Shown: positions 53,690 through 64,000 of the stretch, piece by piece | Position numbering within the stretch: position 1 is the first letter of the stretch | How the letters are laid out: each line of letters starts with the position of its first letter | Assembly (NCBI GenBank): GCA_009667805.1 | Contig: CM019065.1 | Coordinates: 21,169,822-21,233,821 of the forward strand | Direction: 5' to 3' | Length of the DNA stretch: 64,000 nucleotides | DNA from: Leptobrachium leishanense | Taxonomy: Eukaryota; Chordata; Amphibia; Anura; Megophryidae | Program-made: the position numbers and the translations under genes | The notes under the pieces: generated by a model | Told to the model about the DNA's origin: nothing | The model's input: the letters and a program-made list of their open reading frames with translations, nothing else | The model's database searches: none

Positions 53690-56394
53690 ATAAATCAGTA
53701 AGACTCCCTGATGGGTGGCAGTGACAAGACACAGATTACCACAATTCCCAGATATTTTGTAGAAATTACTGACCCCCCAAAATACTGGGTGGCAGTGAGA
53801 ACACACGGATTAGAACAATTCCCTAACATTTTGTAGAAATTACTGACCCCCCAAAATACTTGGTGGCAGTGAGAACACACGGATTATAACAATTCCCAAA
53901 TAATTTGTAGAAATCACTGACCCCCCAAAATACTGGGTGGCAGTGAGAACACACAGATTATAACAATTCCCAAATATTTTGTAGAAATTACTGACCCCCA
54001 AAATACTGGGTGGCAGTGAGAACACACGGATTAGAACAATTCCCAAATATTTTGTAGAAATTACTGACCCCCCAAAATACTGGGTGGCAGTGAGAACACA
54101 CGGATTATAACAATTCCCAAATATTTTGTAGAAATTACTGACCCCCAAAATATTGGGTGGCAGTGAGAACACACAGATTAAAACAATTCCCAAATATTTT
54201 GTAGAAATTACTGACCCCCCAAAATACTGGGTGGCAGTGAGAACACACGGATTATAACAATTCCCAAATATTTTGTAGAAATTACTGACCCCCAAAAATA
54301 CTTGGTGGCAGTGAGAACACACGGATTATAACAATTCCCAAATATTTTGTAGAAATTACTGACCCCCCAAAATACTGGGTGGCAGTGAGAACACACGGAT
54401 TATAACAATTCCCAAATATTTTGTAGAAATTACTGACCCCCAAAATACTGGGTGGCAGTGAGAACACACGGATTATAACAATTCCCAAATATTTTGTAGA
54501 AATTACTGACCCCCAAAATACTGGGTGACAGTGAGAACACACGGATTATAACAATTCCCAAATATTTTGTAGAAATTACTGACCCCCCAAAATACTTGGT
54601 GGCAGTGAGAACACACGGATTATAACAGTTCCCAAATATTTTATAGAAATTACTGACCACCCAAAATACTGGGTGGCAGTGAGAGCACACGGATTAAAAC
54701 AATTCCCAAATATTTTGTAGAAATTACTGACCCCTATACATGTGCACAGCACCAAATTTAGTTTTGAACTAATGGATTAGTCCTAAAATGCAATTTATCT
54801 AGTTGCTAAAGAAATTTGTTTTCAGTTATTTAGTATGAAAATGAATTTCATTCATCCGAAAACCAGCATATACAATTAATATTGAAGTAGTGGCTCCTCA
54901 GAGGGCTGAGATCGGCTGCTTGTTATAGTATCTCTCACTCTCAGCACAATGTGTCAGGCAAAGCTGTTACAGTAACGGACTGCTGCTCATCACAGCGTTC
55001 AGAGTTTCAGTAAAACTAGTAAATAATATTTTTATATATATGAGGTTATAACCTTGTTTTACTGAAACTCTGAGCACTGTGATGAGCAGCAGTCAGTTAC
55101 TGTAACAGCTGAGCCTGACACATTGTACTGAAAGATAATGTAACAAGTAGCTGATCTCAGCGCTCACAGCCACTGGATTAAAAGGGCTATAAAAAAATGC
55201 TCCCCTGTATAGAACACCCACCTGCATTAATACCCTTCACTGTATAATGTATATAACATCCTCCTGCATTAATTAATACCCCTCTCTGTATAATGTATAG
55301 AACCTATTCCTGCATTAATTAATGACCCTCTCTGTATAGAACATCCTACTGCATTGGCATGTGGAGGGTGCAGAACTTCGGAATGCAATGCTTATCCAGC
55401 ACAGGAGAGGGAACTTTTACTTAAACTTTGTATCTCTATGGGGGAGACAGACAGGATTATAAAAGCAGGGGAGAGGGAGAATAATAATGTAAAACGGTCT
55501 GAAAGCTCAGAGAAGAGATGACTGGCACAAATACATTTTTTTTATAAAATAAAGCACTTTAAATTCTGGGAAACATTCAAATAAATCACACTGAAGGCTC
55601 ATAATGACAGAGTAACTGGGAGAGCTGGATACTAAATGCAACAGATGTAAAAAAAAAACTTTATAACAAGCAGCACTGGGAGAGGAGAGGGTCTTTATAT
55701 AAAATGTGTATTACAGATGAGGAAAGGGGGATAGTGATCCTGGATAATATAAAATGAATCAGACCTAAACCCCTATTATGTAGAGTGGGAGGTGAGATGA
55801 CACAGGTTTTATAAAGCCCCTCTCTTCTCACAGCGCTGCTGCTTTAAGGGGTTTTTACTATCCAGCCTGTTACACTCTGTCATTAGCTTTCAGTTTGATT
55901 TATTTGAATGTTTTCCCTCTCCATCTGCTTTTATCATCTCGTCTGTGTCATAGACATGCAAGGGTTACGTAAAGGTTTCCTCTCCTGTGCTAGCTGTCTG
56001 TGCTGCGAGTGAGTATTATGGAGCTCTATCACTGTCAGATTTTTGGGTAGGGGTCGGGAAGGATTACATATACAAACTTTTTCTGTAGCTTTGCGATGTT
56101 GTGCTCATCCGTGCTGGTCTCCTTCACTCATCAATGTAATATTACAAAAAGAACTGAAACTAAAATGTAATGCATTTTCCTTTCGTTTTTGGACCAAGCA
56201 GTTTCGTATCTCTTGAGTCATACGAAAACTAAATTTTCCCAAAATTCGGACTAAATCATTTTAGTACTAAAACAAATGCACATGTCTACTGACCCCCCCA
56301 AAATACTTGGTGGCAGTGAGAACACACGGATTAGAACAATTCCCAGATATTTTGTAGAAATTACTGACCCCCCAAAATACTGTGTGGCAGTGAG
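53690..56394 (-). repeat. 5' tandem array of hAT copy E, unit about 73-75 bp
   Basis: About 14 units with CCCCAAAATACTGGGTGGCA, GTGAGAACACACGGATTATA and TTCCCAAATATTTTGTAGAA, then a family F insertion at 54735-56288, then about one and a half more units to 56394. It is the diverged homologue (opposite strand) of the arrays in D and H. Confidence 0.9.
54735..56288. mobile_element. Family F element F2, complete, 1554 bp
   Basis: Flanked by an exact 8-bp repeat CTGACCCC (54727-54734 and 56289-56296). Ends TATACATGTGCAC and GCACATGTCTA. Inside are a stem around AGAGTTTCAGTAAAAC (55000-55075), tandem CCTCTCTGTATAATGTAT units (55200-55345) and subterminal CCATAACGAAA-type sequence. No ORF of note; non-autonomous hAT-like. 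Confidence 0.9.
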
Positions 56395-56680
56395 TAGGGA
56401 TGAGCGGTTCGGGTTCGGACGGTTCGGGGTTCGACCCGAACTTGGCCTGTTCGATGAGATCGTGAACACCGAACATTTCCAGGTGTTCGCCGCATGCTCG
56501 ACCACAATGGACCACAATGCATTTTCCCACTGGCCTGAAGCTCGTAATTGGCTACAGCCTTGCACCTGACCACAGGTCTGGTGCAAGACTGGTTCAACAC
56601 TATGCCAATCACCGCTCAGAGTCCTGATTGGGCAAATTTTGCCCAATCATGGGCTCACAGAGCTAAGTCCCGCAGCACAC

Positions 56681-56688
56681 TATATAAC
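56681..56688 (+). promoter_or_regulatory. Possible TATA box of the hAT transposase
   Basis: CACTATATAACG lies in the unique 5' leader of copy H, downstream of a TGATTGGGCAAA/TTTGCCCAATCA inverted word with CCAAT boxes (56625-56648), ahead of the 5' array and about 970 bp before the start codon. Position and sequence suit a core promoter, but there is no other evidence. Confidence 0.35.
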
Positions 56689-56779
56689 GTTTCCACGCGC
56701 CGATTCTGCACGCATTTCAGAGGAGATTTCAAAGGAGATAGTTGTGTCTTGTTACTGCCGGTCTGCCACGCTACTGGGG

Positions 56780-57560
56780 GGGTCTGGGGGGTCTCATTTC
56801 TACCAAATATCAGGGAATTTAGGTGAAGTGTGTCTTGACACTGTGCCAGCAAGTTTTTTTGGGGTTTACAACTTTCTTTAAAACATTTGTGAATTGAGGT
56901 GATCTTCTGGGTCTTGTCACTGTGCCAGCAAGTCTTTTTGGGTCTCATTTCTACCAAATATCAGGGAATTTATGTGATGTGTGTCTTGTCACTGTGCCAG
57001 CAAGTTTTTATGGGGTTTACAACTTTCTTTAAAACATTTGTGAATTGAGGTGATCTTCTGGGTTTTGTCACTGTGCCAGCAAATCTTTTTGGGGCTCACT
57101 AATTTCTTTAAAACATTTGTGAATTGAGGTGATCTGTGTCTTGTCACACAGCCAGTACCACACATTATTTTGGGGCTCACTAATTTCTACAAAACATTTG
57201 GGAATTGAGGTGATCTGTGTCTCGTCACACATCCAGTACCACGCTGTATTTTGGGGCTCACTAATTTCTTTAAAACATTTGTGAATTGAGGTGATCTGTC
57301 TCTTGTCACTGCCAGCAAGTATTTTGGGGGTCACAAAATTCTACAAAACATTTGGGAATTGAGCTGATCTGTGTCTCGTCACACATCCAGTACCACGCAG
57401 TATTTTGGGGCTCACTAATTTCTACAAAACATTTGTGAATTGAGGTGATCTGTGTCTCGTCACACATCCAGTACCACGCTGTATTTCGGGGCTCACTAAT
57501 TTCTACAAAACATTTGTGAATTGAGGTGATCTGTCTCTTGTCACTGGCTGCCAGCTATCA
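56780..57560 (+). repeat. 5' tandem array of hAT copy H
   Basis: About eight to ten units: the first few are long (TTTGGGGTTTACAACTTTC, ACCAAATATCAGGGAATTTA), the later ones ~80 bp (CATTTGTGAATTGAGGTGAT, CCAGTACCACGCTGTATTTT). The left units match the leftmost units of copy D, so the gradient from long to short units is shared by the family. Confidence 0.85.
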
Positions 57561-57652
57561 GTGTGGCTCACTGAGTTATACCAGAGATCTTTAAATCTTT
57601 ATACCAGAGTTGAATCAGAGTTCTGTATATATTAATCTATATATCACTCACC

Positions 57653-60600
57653 ATGTCTGAAAGAACAAAAAGGACAGGCAGACGCTCCCAGACACAGATA
57701 AGAGGGCAAGCAGCCCCTGTGTCAGGATGCTGTGCCTCTGGTCGTGGTGGACCTGGTGCATCCTCTGCAGGGGCACGCTTGTCCTTTCTAACTGGAGCTG
57801 GCCGTCATAAGCAGCAGCAACATACAAAGGACTTGGTGGATTGGCTAACCAGGCCATCCTCATCCTCCGAGTCCTCTGCCAGCCAGGCTTCTAGTGCTTT
57901 ACAGTCCACCTCAGCTGCCAAAGCATCTAATGCAGCCTCCATGTCCACAGCTACTCCTGCCGTAGCCTCACTATCACACACGGAGGAGTCAGCTGAATTT
58001 TTGACTACAATGAGAGTGACATGCTGCTTGAGGATGCGCAGAAAGTACAGTGCTTTGATTCAATCTCTGAGGTTGAGCAAGGGAGTATAATCAACCTAGA
58101 GGAAGGGGGTGCCAGTGATGACACACAGATAACTGGCACTCATGTTGCCCGAGCAGCTGCAGCATACTGCCAAGTTGGCTCCAGTGACGAGGAGATAGGG
58201 CATGATGATGATGACAATGATGATGAGGTCACTGACTTGACCTGGGTGCCAGATCGCACTGAGGAATTAAGTGAGGAAGAGGGGGAGGAGGAGGCACAGC
58301 AAACAAGAGGCACAACATCCCCTGTAACCAACCGTAGCACTAGCCAGTCCAAGGCATCACATGTCAGAGCTGCTCTGGTGCAGAGTGCTGTTGTCTCAAA
58401 GAACACATGCAGGAACTCTGTTGTCTGGGAGTTCTTTAAGAAATGTGCAGTAGAGTGCAGCGTTGCTATTTGTAATCTATGTCAGATGAGGCTTAAGCGT
58501 GGGAAAGATACCGGACACTTGGGTACCACGTGCTTGAGGCGACATATGAATAAGTGCCACACATCCCGTTGACGCAAAACTTTGCGTAGGTCCTCCTCCT
58601 CCTCCTCATCTGTCTCTACCCCCACTGTATGTCCTGCCATGTCATTGCCTACAACCTCCACCGACAGGGATGATGCTACAGTAATGGATGTACCAGGTCC
58701 TTCCTCACAAAGTGACATCATCCCAGTAGCTGAAGATTTACGCAGTCAGATTACTTTGCCGCAGATGCTGCAGCGAAAGAAAAAATATAGTCCCAACCAT
58801 CCCCAAGCACAGCATCTAAATGCAAGCTTAGCAAAATTACTCGCATTGCAGCTGCTGCTTTCCAGCTGGTGGACTCTGCTCCCTTCCGTGAATTTGCTAA
58901 ATGTGCTGTACCACCGTGGCAGGTTCCAAAACTCCATTACTTTTCACGCAAGGCCATTCCAGCACTATACCAGCACGTGGAAGACAATGTTATCCAGTCA
59001 TTGGAAAAGGCAGTCAGCAGCAAGGTGCATGTGACTTTAGACACGTGGTCCAGCAAGCATGGACAGGGTCATTACTTTTCCTTCACGGCACACTGGGTAA
59101 CTCTGATTGCAGCTGGGATCCAAGACGGGGCTCTGTGCTGGAGCTTGTTCATCCACCACACCTCCAGAAAGCTGCTTGTACGAGGTCTGTCTGCTCCATG
59201 ACCACCACCTCTTCCTCCTCCTCCTCCTTCTCTGTCTCTGGCGAAGTGGCAGTTAAACCGACGCCTGACAGGGTCTACGCAATGGCTCAAGCAAAAAGAT
59301 GCCATACTGTGCTTGAGCTGGTTTGTTTAGGGGACAGGAGCCACACCGGGTCAGAAATTTTGTCAGCTCTGCAGGGGCAAGTGCAGAGATGGTTAACACC
59401 ATGCCAGCTTGAGCTGGGAATGATCGTCTGCGATAATGGCAGCAACCTTCTCTCCGTCCTATGCAAGGGTAAATTGACGTATGTACCATGCCTAGCACAC
59501 GTCCTAAATCTGGTGGTACAGCGTTTCCTAATCAAGTACCCAGGGCTGCCAGAGCTTCTCATCCAGGCCAGAAAAGTCTGCAGCCACCTCAGACAGTCAT
59601 TCCCAGCAAGCATTCGCCTGTCATAAATTCAAAGAGAGTTCCACCTTCCCACAAACCGTCTGATCTGTGACATGCCCACCAGGTGGAACTCGACATTAGC
59701 AATGCTGCAGCGTCTGCACAAGCAGCAGAGGGCCATCAACGAGTACCTGTGTGAGTATGGCACAAGGACAGGTTCAGGTCAACTTGGTTTTTTATCCCCC
59801 CGCAGTGGCTGATGATCAAGGATTCATGCACTGTACTGTCACCATTTGAGGAGGCAACGAGGATGGTGAGCAGGGACAGTGCATGCATCAGTGACACAAT
59901 TCCTTTAGTGTTCCTGCTGGAGCACACTCTGCGGGGAATTATAGATGTGGCTCTAGAGGCAGAGCAGCGGGAGGAAGAGGAGGCCTTCCCTAGCTCTCAA
60001 GGCCCCAGTCTTTCCACAGCATTCCAGCGGGTCCTACTCAGATCAGACAGGAGGAGGATGAGGAGGAATATTTAAGTAGTGGGGGCATTGAAGGTGGTGA
60101 TTCCTCAAGGGAGGGTTTTGTGTGCCCAGAAACAGAAAGGCTTGTGCGTGGCTGGGAGGAGGAAGTGCAAGATACGGTCATCCTCATTGACCAGGAAGAC
60201 TTGGAAGCTAATGCCACCTCCAAACTATGCTGCATGGGCTCCCTAATGATGCAAAGCCTACTAAAGGACCCCAGGATTCGTGCTATCAAGGAGAGGGATC
60301 ATAACTGGTTGGCAACCCTTCTTGATCCATGATGCAAGGGGAAAGTTGAAGAGCTCATCCTGCCCGCACAGAGGAAACACAGGATGAAAAAACTTGAGGA
60401 CGCTCTAAAGCGACACTTGTGTAACACCTTTCCAGGCACTGGTAGATTACCAAGTACTGACACACGTGCTTCTGAGGCTGCGGGTGGTCATAGGAATAGT
60501 GGTGAAGGCCAGGGCCGCTTGACTGACGCTTTTTTAAATTTTTTTAGTCCTCGGCGCCCAGGGACGTCAAATGTAGGCACCCATTGCCAGCGTCTTCACC

Positions 60601-60860
60601 ATATGGTGCAGGACTACCTAGGGACAAGGGCAGACCTGGATAACTTTCCAGCAGATGATCCACTGGCTTACTGGGTGTTGAGATTGGATCACTGGCCAGA
60701 ACTTAGCCAATATGCTATGCAGCTACTAGGTTGCCCTTCATCTAGCGTGCTTTCTGAAAGGACGTTCAGTGCCGCTGGAGGTTTTGTCACAGACAAAAGA
60801 GTGCGTCTGTCCACCGACTCTATAGACCGGCTGACATTTATAAAAATGAATCAGTCCTGA
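57653..60860 (+). pseudogene. hAT (ZBED-type) transposase, copy H, full length but broken
   Basis: ATG at 57653 (MSERTKRTGRR). All regions are present: acidic N-terminus, BED finger (58390-58570; CNLCQMRLKRGKD, LRRHMNKCH), catalytic segments (KVHVTLDTWSSKHGQG; ELGMIVCDNGSNLLSVL; VPCLAHVLNLVVQRFL) and the dimerisation domain (SSVLSERTFSAAGGF) ending at 60860. Breaks include a frameshift near 58010, TGA 58570-58572 (Trp in copy E), frameshifts near 58858 and 59120, a stop near 59625, a frameshift in the C-run near 59798, another near 60025, TGA near 60331 and a final TGA in the last motif. Nothing large is deleted, so it is the best guide to family organisation. Confidence 0.92.
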
Positions 60861-60939
60861 ATCAGCAGCTATCAATCCCCTGATGCTGAAGTATTGGAAT
60901 AGATAGGGGATGTCCTCTTCTGCATTCACAAAACCTCCA

Positions 60940-62139
60940 GCACTGAACTCTTCCACAATACCACAAAAGGGTTACGGTGTGAATGCACTTGCTGCCATGA
61001 AAGGCACAATATTTGGCTGCACTGACGCCTGTGCCAGATTTATATCATTTTATTTTTTTGAACAGCAGGGTCACTCTTCCACAATACCACAGAGGGGTTA
61101 CTGTATGATGATACTTGCTGGCCTGGCACCAAAGGCACAATATCTGGGTGCACTGACGCCCATTACCAGATCAAAAACTTTTCAATATAGGACCACATGG
61201 TCCACCCCTGCACTCTTCCACAATACCACAGAGGGGTTAATGTATGATGATACTTGCTGGCCTGGTATTAAAGGCACAATATCTGGGTGCATTGACGCCC
61301 ATTACCAGATCAAAAACTTTTCAATATAGGACCGCAAGGTCCACCCCTGCATTCTTCCACAATACCACAGAGGGGTTACTGTATGAGGATACTTGCTGGC
61401 CTGGCATTAAAGGCACAATATCTGGGTGCACTGACGCCCATTACCAGATCAAAAACTTTTCAATATAGGACCACATGGTCCACCCCTGCATTCTTCCACA
61501 ATACCACAGAGGGGTTACTCTATGATAATACTTGCTGGCCTGGCAGTCTTGCACCAAAGGCAGAATATCTGGGTGCACTGACGCCTTGACCAGAATCATA
61601 TCTTTTCAATATAAGACCACATGGTCCACCCCTGCATTCTTCCACAATACCACAGAGGGGTTACTGTATGATGATACTTGCTGGCCTGGCATTAAAGGCA
61701 CAATATCTTGGTGCACTGACGCCCATTACCAGATCAAAAACCTTTCAAAATAGGACCGCAAGGTCCACCCCTGCATTCTTCCACAATACCACAGAGGGGT
61801 TACTGTATGATGATACTTGCTGGCCTGGCATTAAAGGCACAATATCTGGGTGCACTGACGCCCATTACCAGATCAAAAACTTTTTAATATAGGACCGCAA
61901 GGTCCACCCCTGCATTCTTCCACAATACACAAGGGGGTTACTGTATGATGATACTTGCTGGCCTGGCAGTCTTCCACCAAAGGCAGAATATCTGGGTGCA
62001 CTGACGCTTGACCAGAATCATATCTTTTCAATATAGGACCACATGGTCCACCCCTGCATTCTTCCACAATACCACAGAGGGGTTACTGTCTGATGATACT
62101 TGCTGGCCTGGCATTAAAGGCACATATCTGGGTGAAACT
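60940..62139 (+). repeat. 3' tandem array of hAT copy H, unit about 140 bp
   Basis: Eight or nine units alternating between a CTGGCATTAAAGGCACAATA type and a CAGTCTTGCACCAAAGGCAG type, showing that two-unit blocks were amplified together. The array ends inside a unit at 62139. Confidence 0.9.
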
Positions 62140-62554
62140 ATAATGCAAGTGTGCTATTGCACTAAAGGCTGGTGCTAACCTGGGTGGTTCCTCCTTTTCA
62201 CCCACATATGTTATACAAAGAAGGTTACGAGTACACTCATGGATACAGATAAACACACATATGAGTACTTATCTTTTCTGAAGGCTGTTTATTCCAGGGT
62301 CAATACGGTAGACTTCCAGATATTTTTCTCCCTTGTATATTTTTTCTCCCGGGAGATAGTATCCTTTTACTGGAGGTTCCAACGAATGGACATTTCAGCC
62401 AGTGAACGTTTTTGTATTTGGGGGTTTTTGGCAAAAGATTACGCCAAAATGCAAAGATCTTAGGTCTCAAAACATTTATTAAAATAATAAAATCAATTAA
62501 TCAGTGTAATCCAACGCGTTTCATCATGTGACTTTTTCAAGGATTATAAAAGTA

Positions 62555-63230
62555 CACCCCCGATCGATGCATATATCTGTCCCGCCTCTCCCCCCTACAA
62601 TCCATCCTGAACGCCTCCGCCAGGCTAATTCACCTCACCCGCTGCTCTGTCTCTGCCGCTCCCCTCTGCGAGTCCCTTCACTGGCTCCCCATCCACTGCA
62701 GAATTAAGTTCAAAATCCTTATCCTTACCTACAAAACCCTCACTAACTCGGCTCCCCACTACCTGTCCTCACTAATCACCAAATACACCCCGGCCCGCTC
62801 CCTAAGGTCAAACAGTGACCTGCGCCTAGCTTCTCCCCGCATCACCTCTTCCCATGATAGACTGCAGGATTTCTCACGCGCAGCCACTCTCTGGAACGCT
62901 CTCCCTCGTACTGTCAGACTTTCACCTAACTTCTCTTCCTTCAAACGCTCCCTTAAAACGTTCCTATTTAGGGAAGCCTACCACCCAACTCACTGACGCA
63001 ACCATCAATCACTCTCACCTTACAGTCCTCTCCTCCTGTTTCCAACCCCAACCCTCCAGATTGTGAGTTCCTACGGGAATAGGGCCCTCATCTCCTCCTG
63101 TACTGTTTGTCAAATGTTGTTCAATGTATTGTAACCCTGTCTATACTGTGCTTATTGTACAGCGCTGCGGAATATGCTGGCGCTTTATAAATAAATAATA
63201 ATAAAAATAATAATAATAATATATATAATG
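62555..63230 (+). mobile_element. L2-type LINE 3' end with RT C-terminus
   Basis: An open stretch ending with TGA at 62994-62996 encodes SILNASARLIHLTRCS, ESLHWLPIHCRIKFKILIL, TYKTLTNSAPHYLSSLI and ATLWNALPRTVRLSPNFSSF, followed by SLKTFLFREAY, the conserved C-terminus of L2-type RT proteins. The ~230-bp 3' UTR ends AGCGCTGCGGAATATGCTGG then TTTATAAATAAATAATAATA. It is 5' truncated and not autonomous. Confidence 0.85.
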
Positions 63231-63660
63231 AATGTAATCAGTCCCCTTAATTGGTACTATCCTCCCTTTCCGGTGGCGTTCCCCTCGTGTTCCGGTATGA
63301 TTTTCCCAAGTGTCTCTTATTCGTGTTCCCCTACTTCCGATTCTACAGAGTTCTCGAATTTCAGTTCCGGTATTGTTGCTTGAAGTTCCGGTTTCGCTTT
63401 ATTCCGATACGTCACTTCCGTCGACGCCTATTTCCCCTTTCATACACTCTAAGTATCTTCTTTGGTGGTTTTTCATTGGTCCTCAACTGCTTTCATTTTC
63501 TAGATTGATCTCTGACCTCAACAGGTTCCACTCTATATGGCAAATGGACTGTCCCCTTTACTTCTCCATTGTATACCGCAGCTTCCTTCATCTGGCGTTA
63601 AATTCCTTCAGAGAAAAGAGAGAGATTGCAGATATATAGAAAAGGCTCACTATATTATCG

Positions 63661-64000
63661 CTATAAGCAATTTACTAAATCTATATCAACATTGAGGCCT
63701 TTGCCTTTTAAAGAGCCTAATTCTATTATCCATTTAGTTTCTCTAAGCGCAATGTTCTTAAGGCTATTCCCTCCTCTCCAATTAGGAATAACCAAATCAA
63801 TGCCAATATTCAGGAACCCTTTCCAATTAAAATCTGGGCATTGATTACAGAGTAGTGGAACTGAATGGTCAGTGCGTTTCTTTAATATATTGTTCCTATT
63901 TTCAAGCAATCTGACTTTCAAAGGTCTAGTCGTTCGTCCCACATATTGTGCTCCACACGGACATTGGAGAAGATAGATAACATTACGGCTAGTGCAATTT
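63661..64000 (-). pseudogene. GIY-YIG endonuclease domain of a Penelope-like element (partial)
   Basis: The minus-strand frame is open from the window edge for 112 codons. It reads VIYLLQCPCGAQYVGRTTRP, the GIY-YIG motif pair with an inserted Cys-Pro-Cys as in Penelope-like proteins, then LKVRLLENRNN, WRGGNSLKNIALRETKWI and GLNVDIDLVNCL, and stops at 63661. In these elements the domain follows reverse transcriptase and nicks the target. No break is visible in the part shown. Whether the rest is intact cannot be judged, hence the cautious pseudogene label. Confidence 0.8.

Larger units (their letters stand above)
46298..56394 (-). mobile_element. hAT copy E, minus strand, multiply interrupted
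   Basis: The 3' terminus is TAGGGATGAGCCGAACACCC at 46298 (plus-strand view). Going up come the subterminal region, a single 3' array unit, the transposase pseudogene (47082-52494, split by F1), a 5' leader split by an L2-type LINE (52555-53621), and a 5' tandem array (53690-54734 and 56289-56394, split by F2). Its own 5' terminal repeat is missing: copy H starts within the array at 56395. Confidence 0.85.
56395..62139 (+). mobile_element. hAT copy H with intact 5' end
   Basis: Starts TAGGGATGAGCGGTTCGGGT at 56395, followed by ~380 bp of 5' leader, a 5' array, transposase pseudogene and 3' array. The sequence departs from the family near 62139 without a 3' terminus, so the right end is lost. 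It inserted in the 5' array of copy E, making the two head to head. This is the only copy here that shows the 5' terminus. Confidence 0.85.
62140..64000 (-). mobile_element. Penelope-like element, 3' part
   Basis: The minus strand contains the end of a GIY-YIG-encoding frame (64000-63661) and a long 3' region with AAACGCGTTGGATTACACTG (about 62505-62525), a text I associate with amphibian Penelope-like elements. An L2 3' end splits this region at about 62555-63230. The 5' part with the reverse transcriptase lies beyond the window. The outer 3' boundary near 62140 is uncertain. Confidence 0.65.

Noticed and set aside
53600..54690. Repeated ORFs reading MCSHCHPVFWGVSNFYKI
   Set aside because: Periodic reading of the copy E array on the transposon's strand; no coding role.
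59750..59806. Mini-intron in the transposase (GTGAGTATGG to CCCCCCGCAG)
   Set aside because: Splicing would not restore the downstream frame, the length is only ~55 bp, and copy E lacks the acceptor AG.
59790..59815. Programmed frameshift at the T/C run between the CEYGTRTGSGQL and IKDACTVLSPFEEAT parts of the transposase
   Set aside because: Copies D, E and H have runs of different length (shift not constant modulo three), so this is homopolymer decay rather than a conserved signal.

Overview
This window looks like repeat-saturated nuclear DNA of a vertebrate, most likely an anuran amphibian. The reasons are three exons of a vomeronasal type-2 (class C GPCR) receptor with good splice sites, and a typical amphibian transposon mix: hAT, piggyBac and Harbinger MITEs, L1-, L2- and Penelope-like retroelements and gypsy-type LTRs. 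There are no operons, plasmid features, CRISPR arrays or phage genes. The only host protein gene I can support is the V2R gene; nearly everything else is mobile DNA at different stages of decay.

Layout. 1-4330: 3' part of hAT copy A, holding a complete ORF1-only L1-type insertion with a 13-bp target duplication. 4331-8017: decayed repeats, a Harbinger-like MITE carrying a nested piggyBac MITE, two tRNA-like sequences and a solo LTR with a 5-bp duplication. 8935-14922: MITEs, a copy of a non-autonomous 8-bp-TSD element (family F) holding a fold-back insertion, hAT copy B and another MITE. 15575-15890: gypsy RNase H remnant. 17815-26153, minus strand: V2R exons 3, 2 and 1, with introns holding an LTR, a chain-of-hairpins TTAA element (P1) and a second fold-back insertion. 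26951-36539: a minisatellite, then hAT copies C (minus) and D (plus), head to head; P2 sits inside D. 37141-40320: an unidentified GC-rich ORF region and a 45-bp satellite. 41003-45499: element G, with an exact 8-bp duplication, carrying an intron-containing Myb/SANT-like gene and P3; its right end lies in a ~490-bp-arm palindrome. 46298-62139: hAT copies E (minus) and H (plus), head to head, interrupted by two family F elements, P4 and an L2-type LINE. 62140-64000: Penelope-like element with a GIY-YIG domain, interrupted by an L2 3' end.

How the parts relate. The hAT family is the scaffold. Each copy carries its own expanded tandem array upstream and downstream of the transposase gene, and each is broken differently: D has lost the BED finger and a central catalytic-domain segment, E the C-terminal dimerisation region, and H carries stops and frameshifts. 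Because several copies are present, undisturbed copies serve as empty sites and prove the boundaries of the nested insertions. The most unusual entity is the P family (four copies): piggyBac-like TTAA insertions of about 1.2 kb built almost entirely from consecutive different hairpins, with sub-hairpins that are themselves bounded by TTAA and one base pair that covaries between copies. Other unusual items are element G's Myb/SANT gene with a triplicated acidic exon, and two fold-back insertions of identical architecture.
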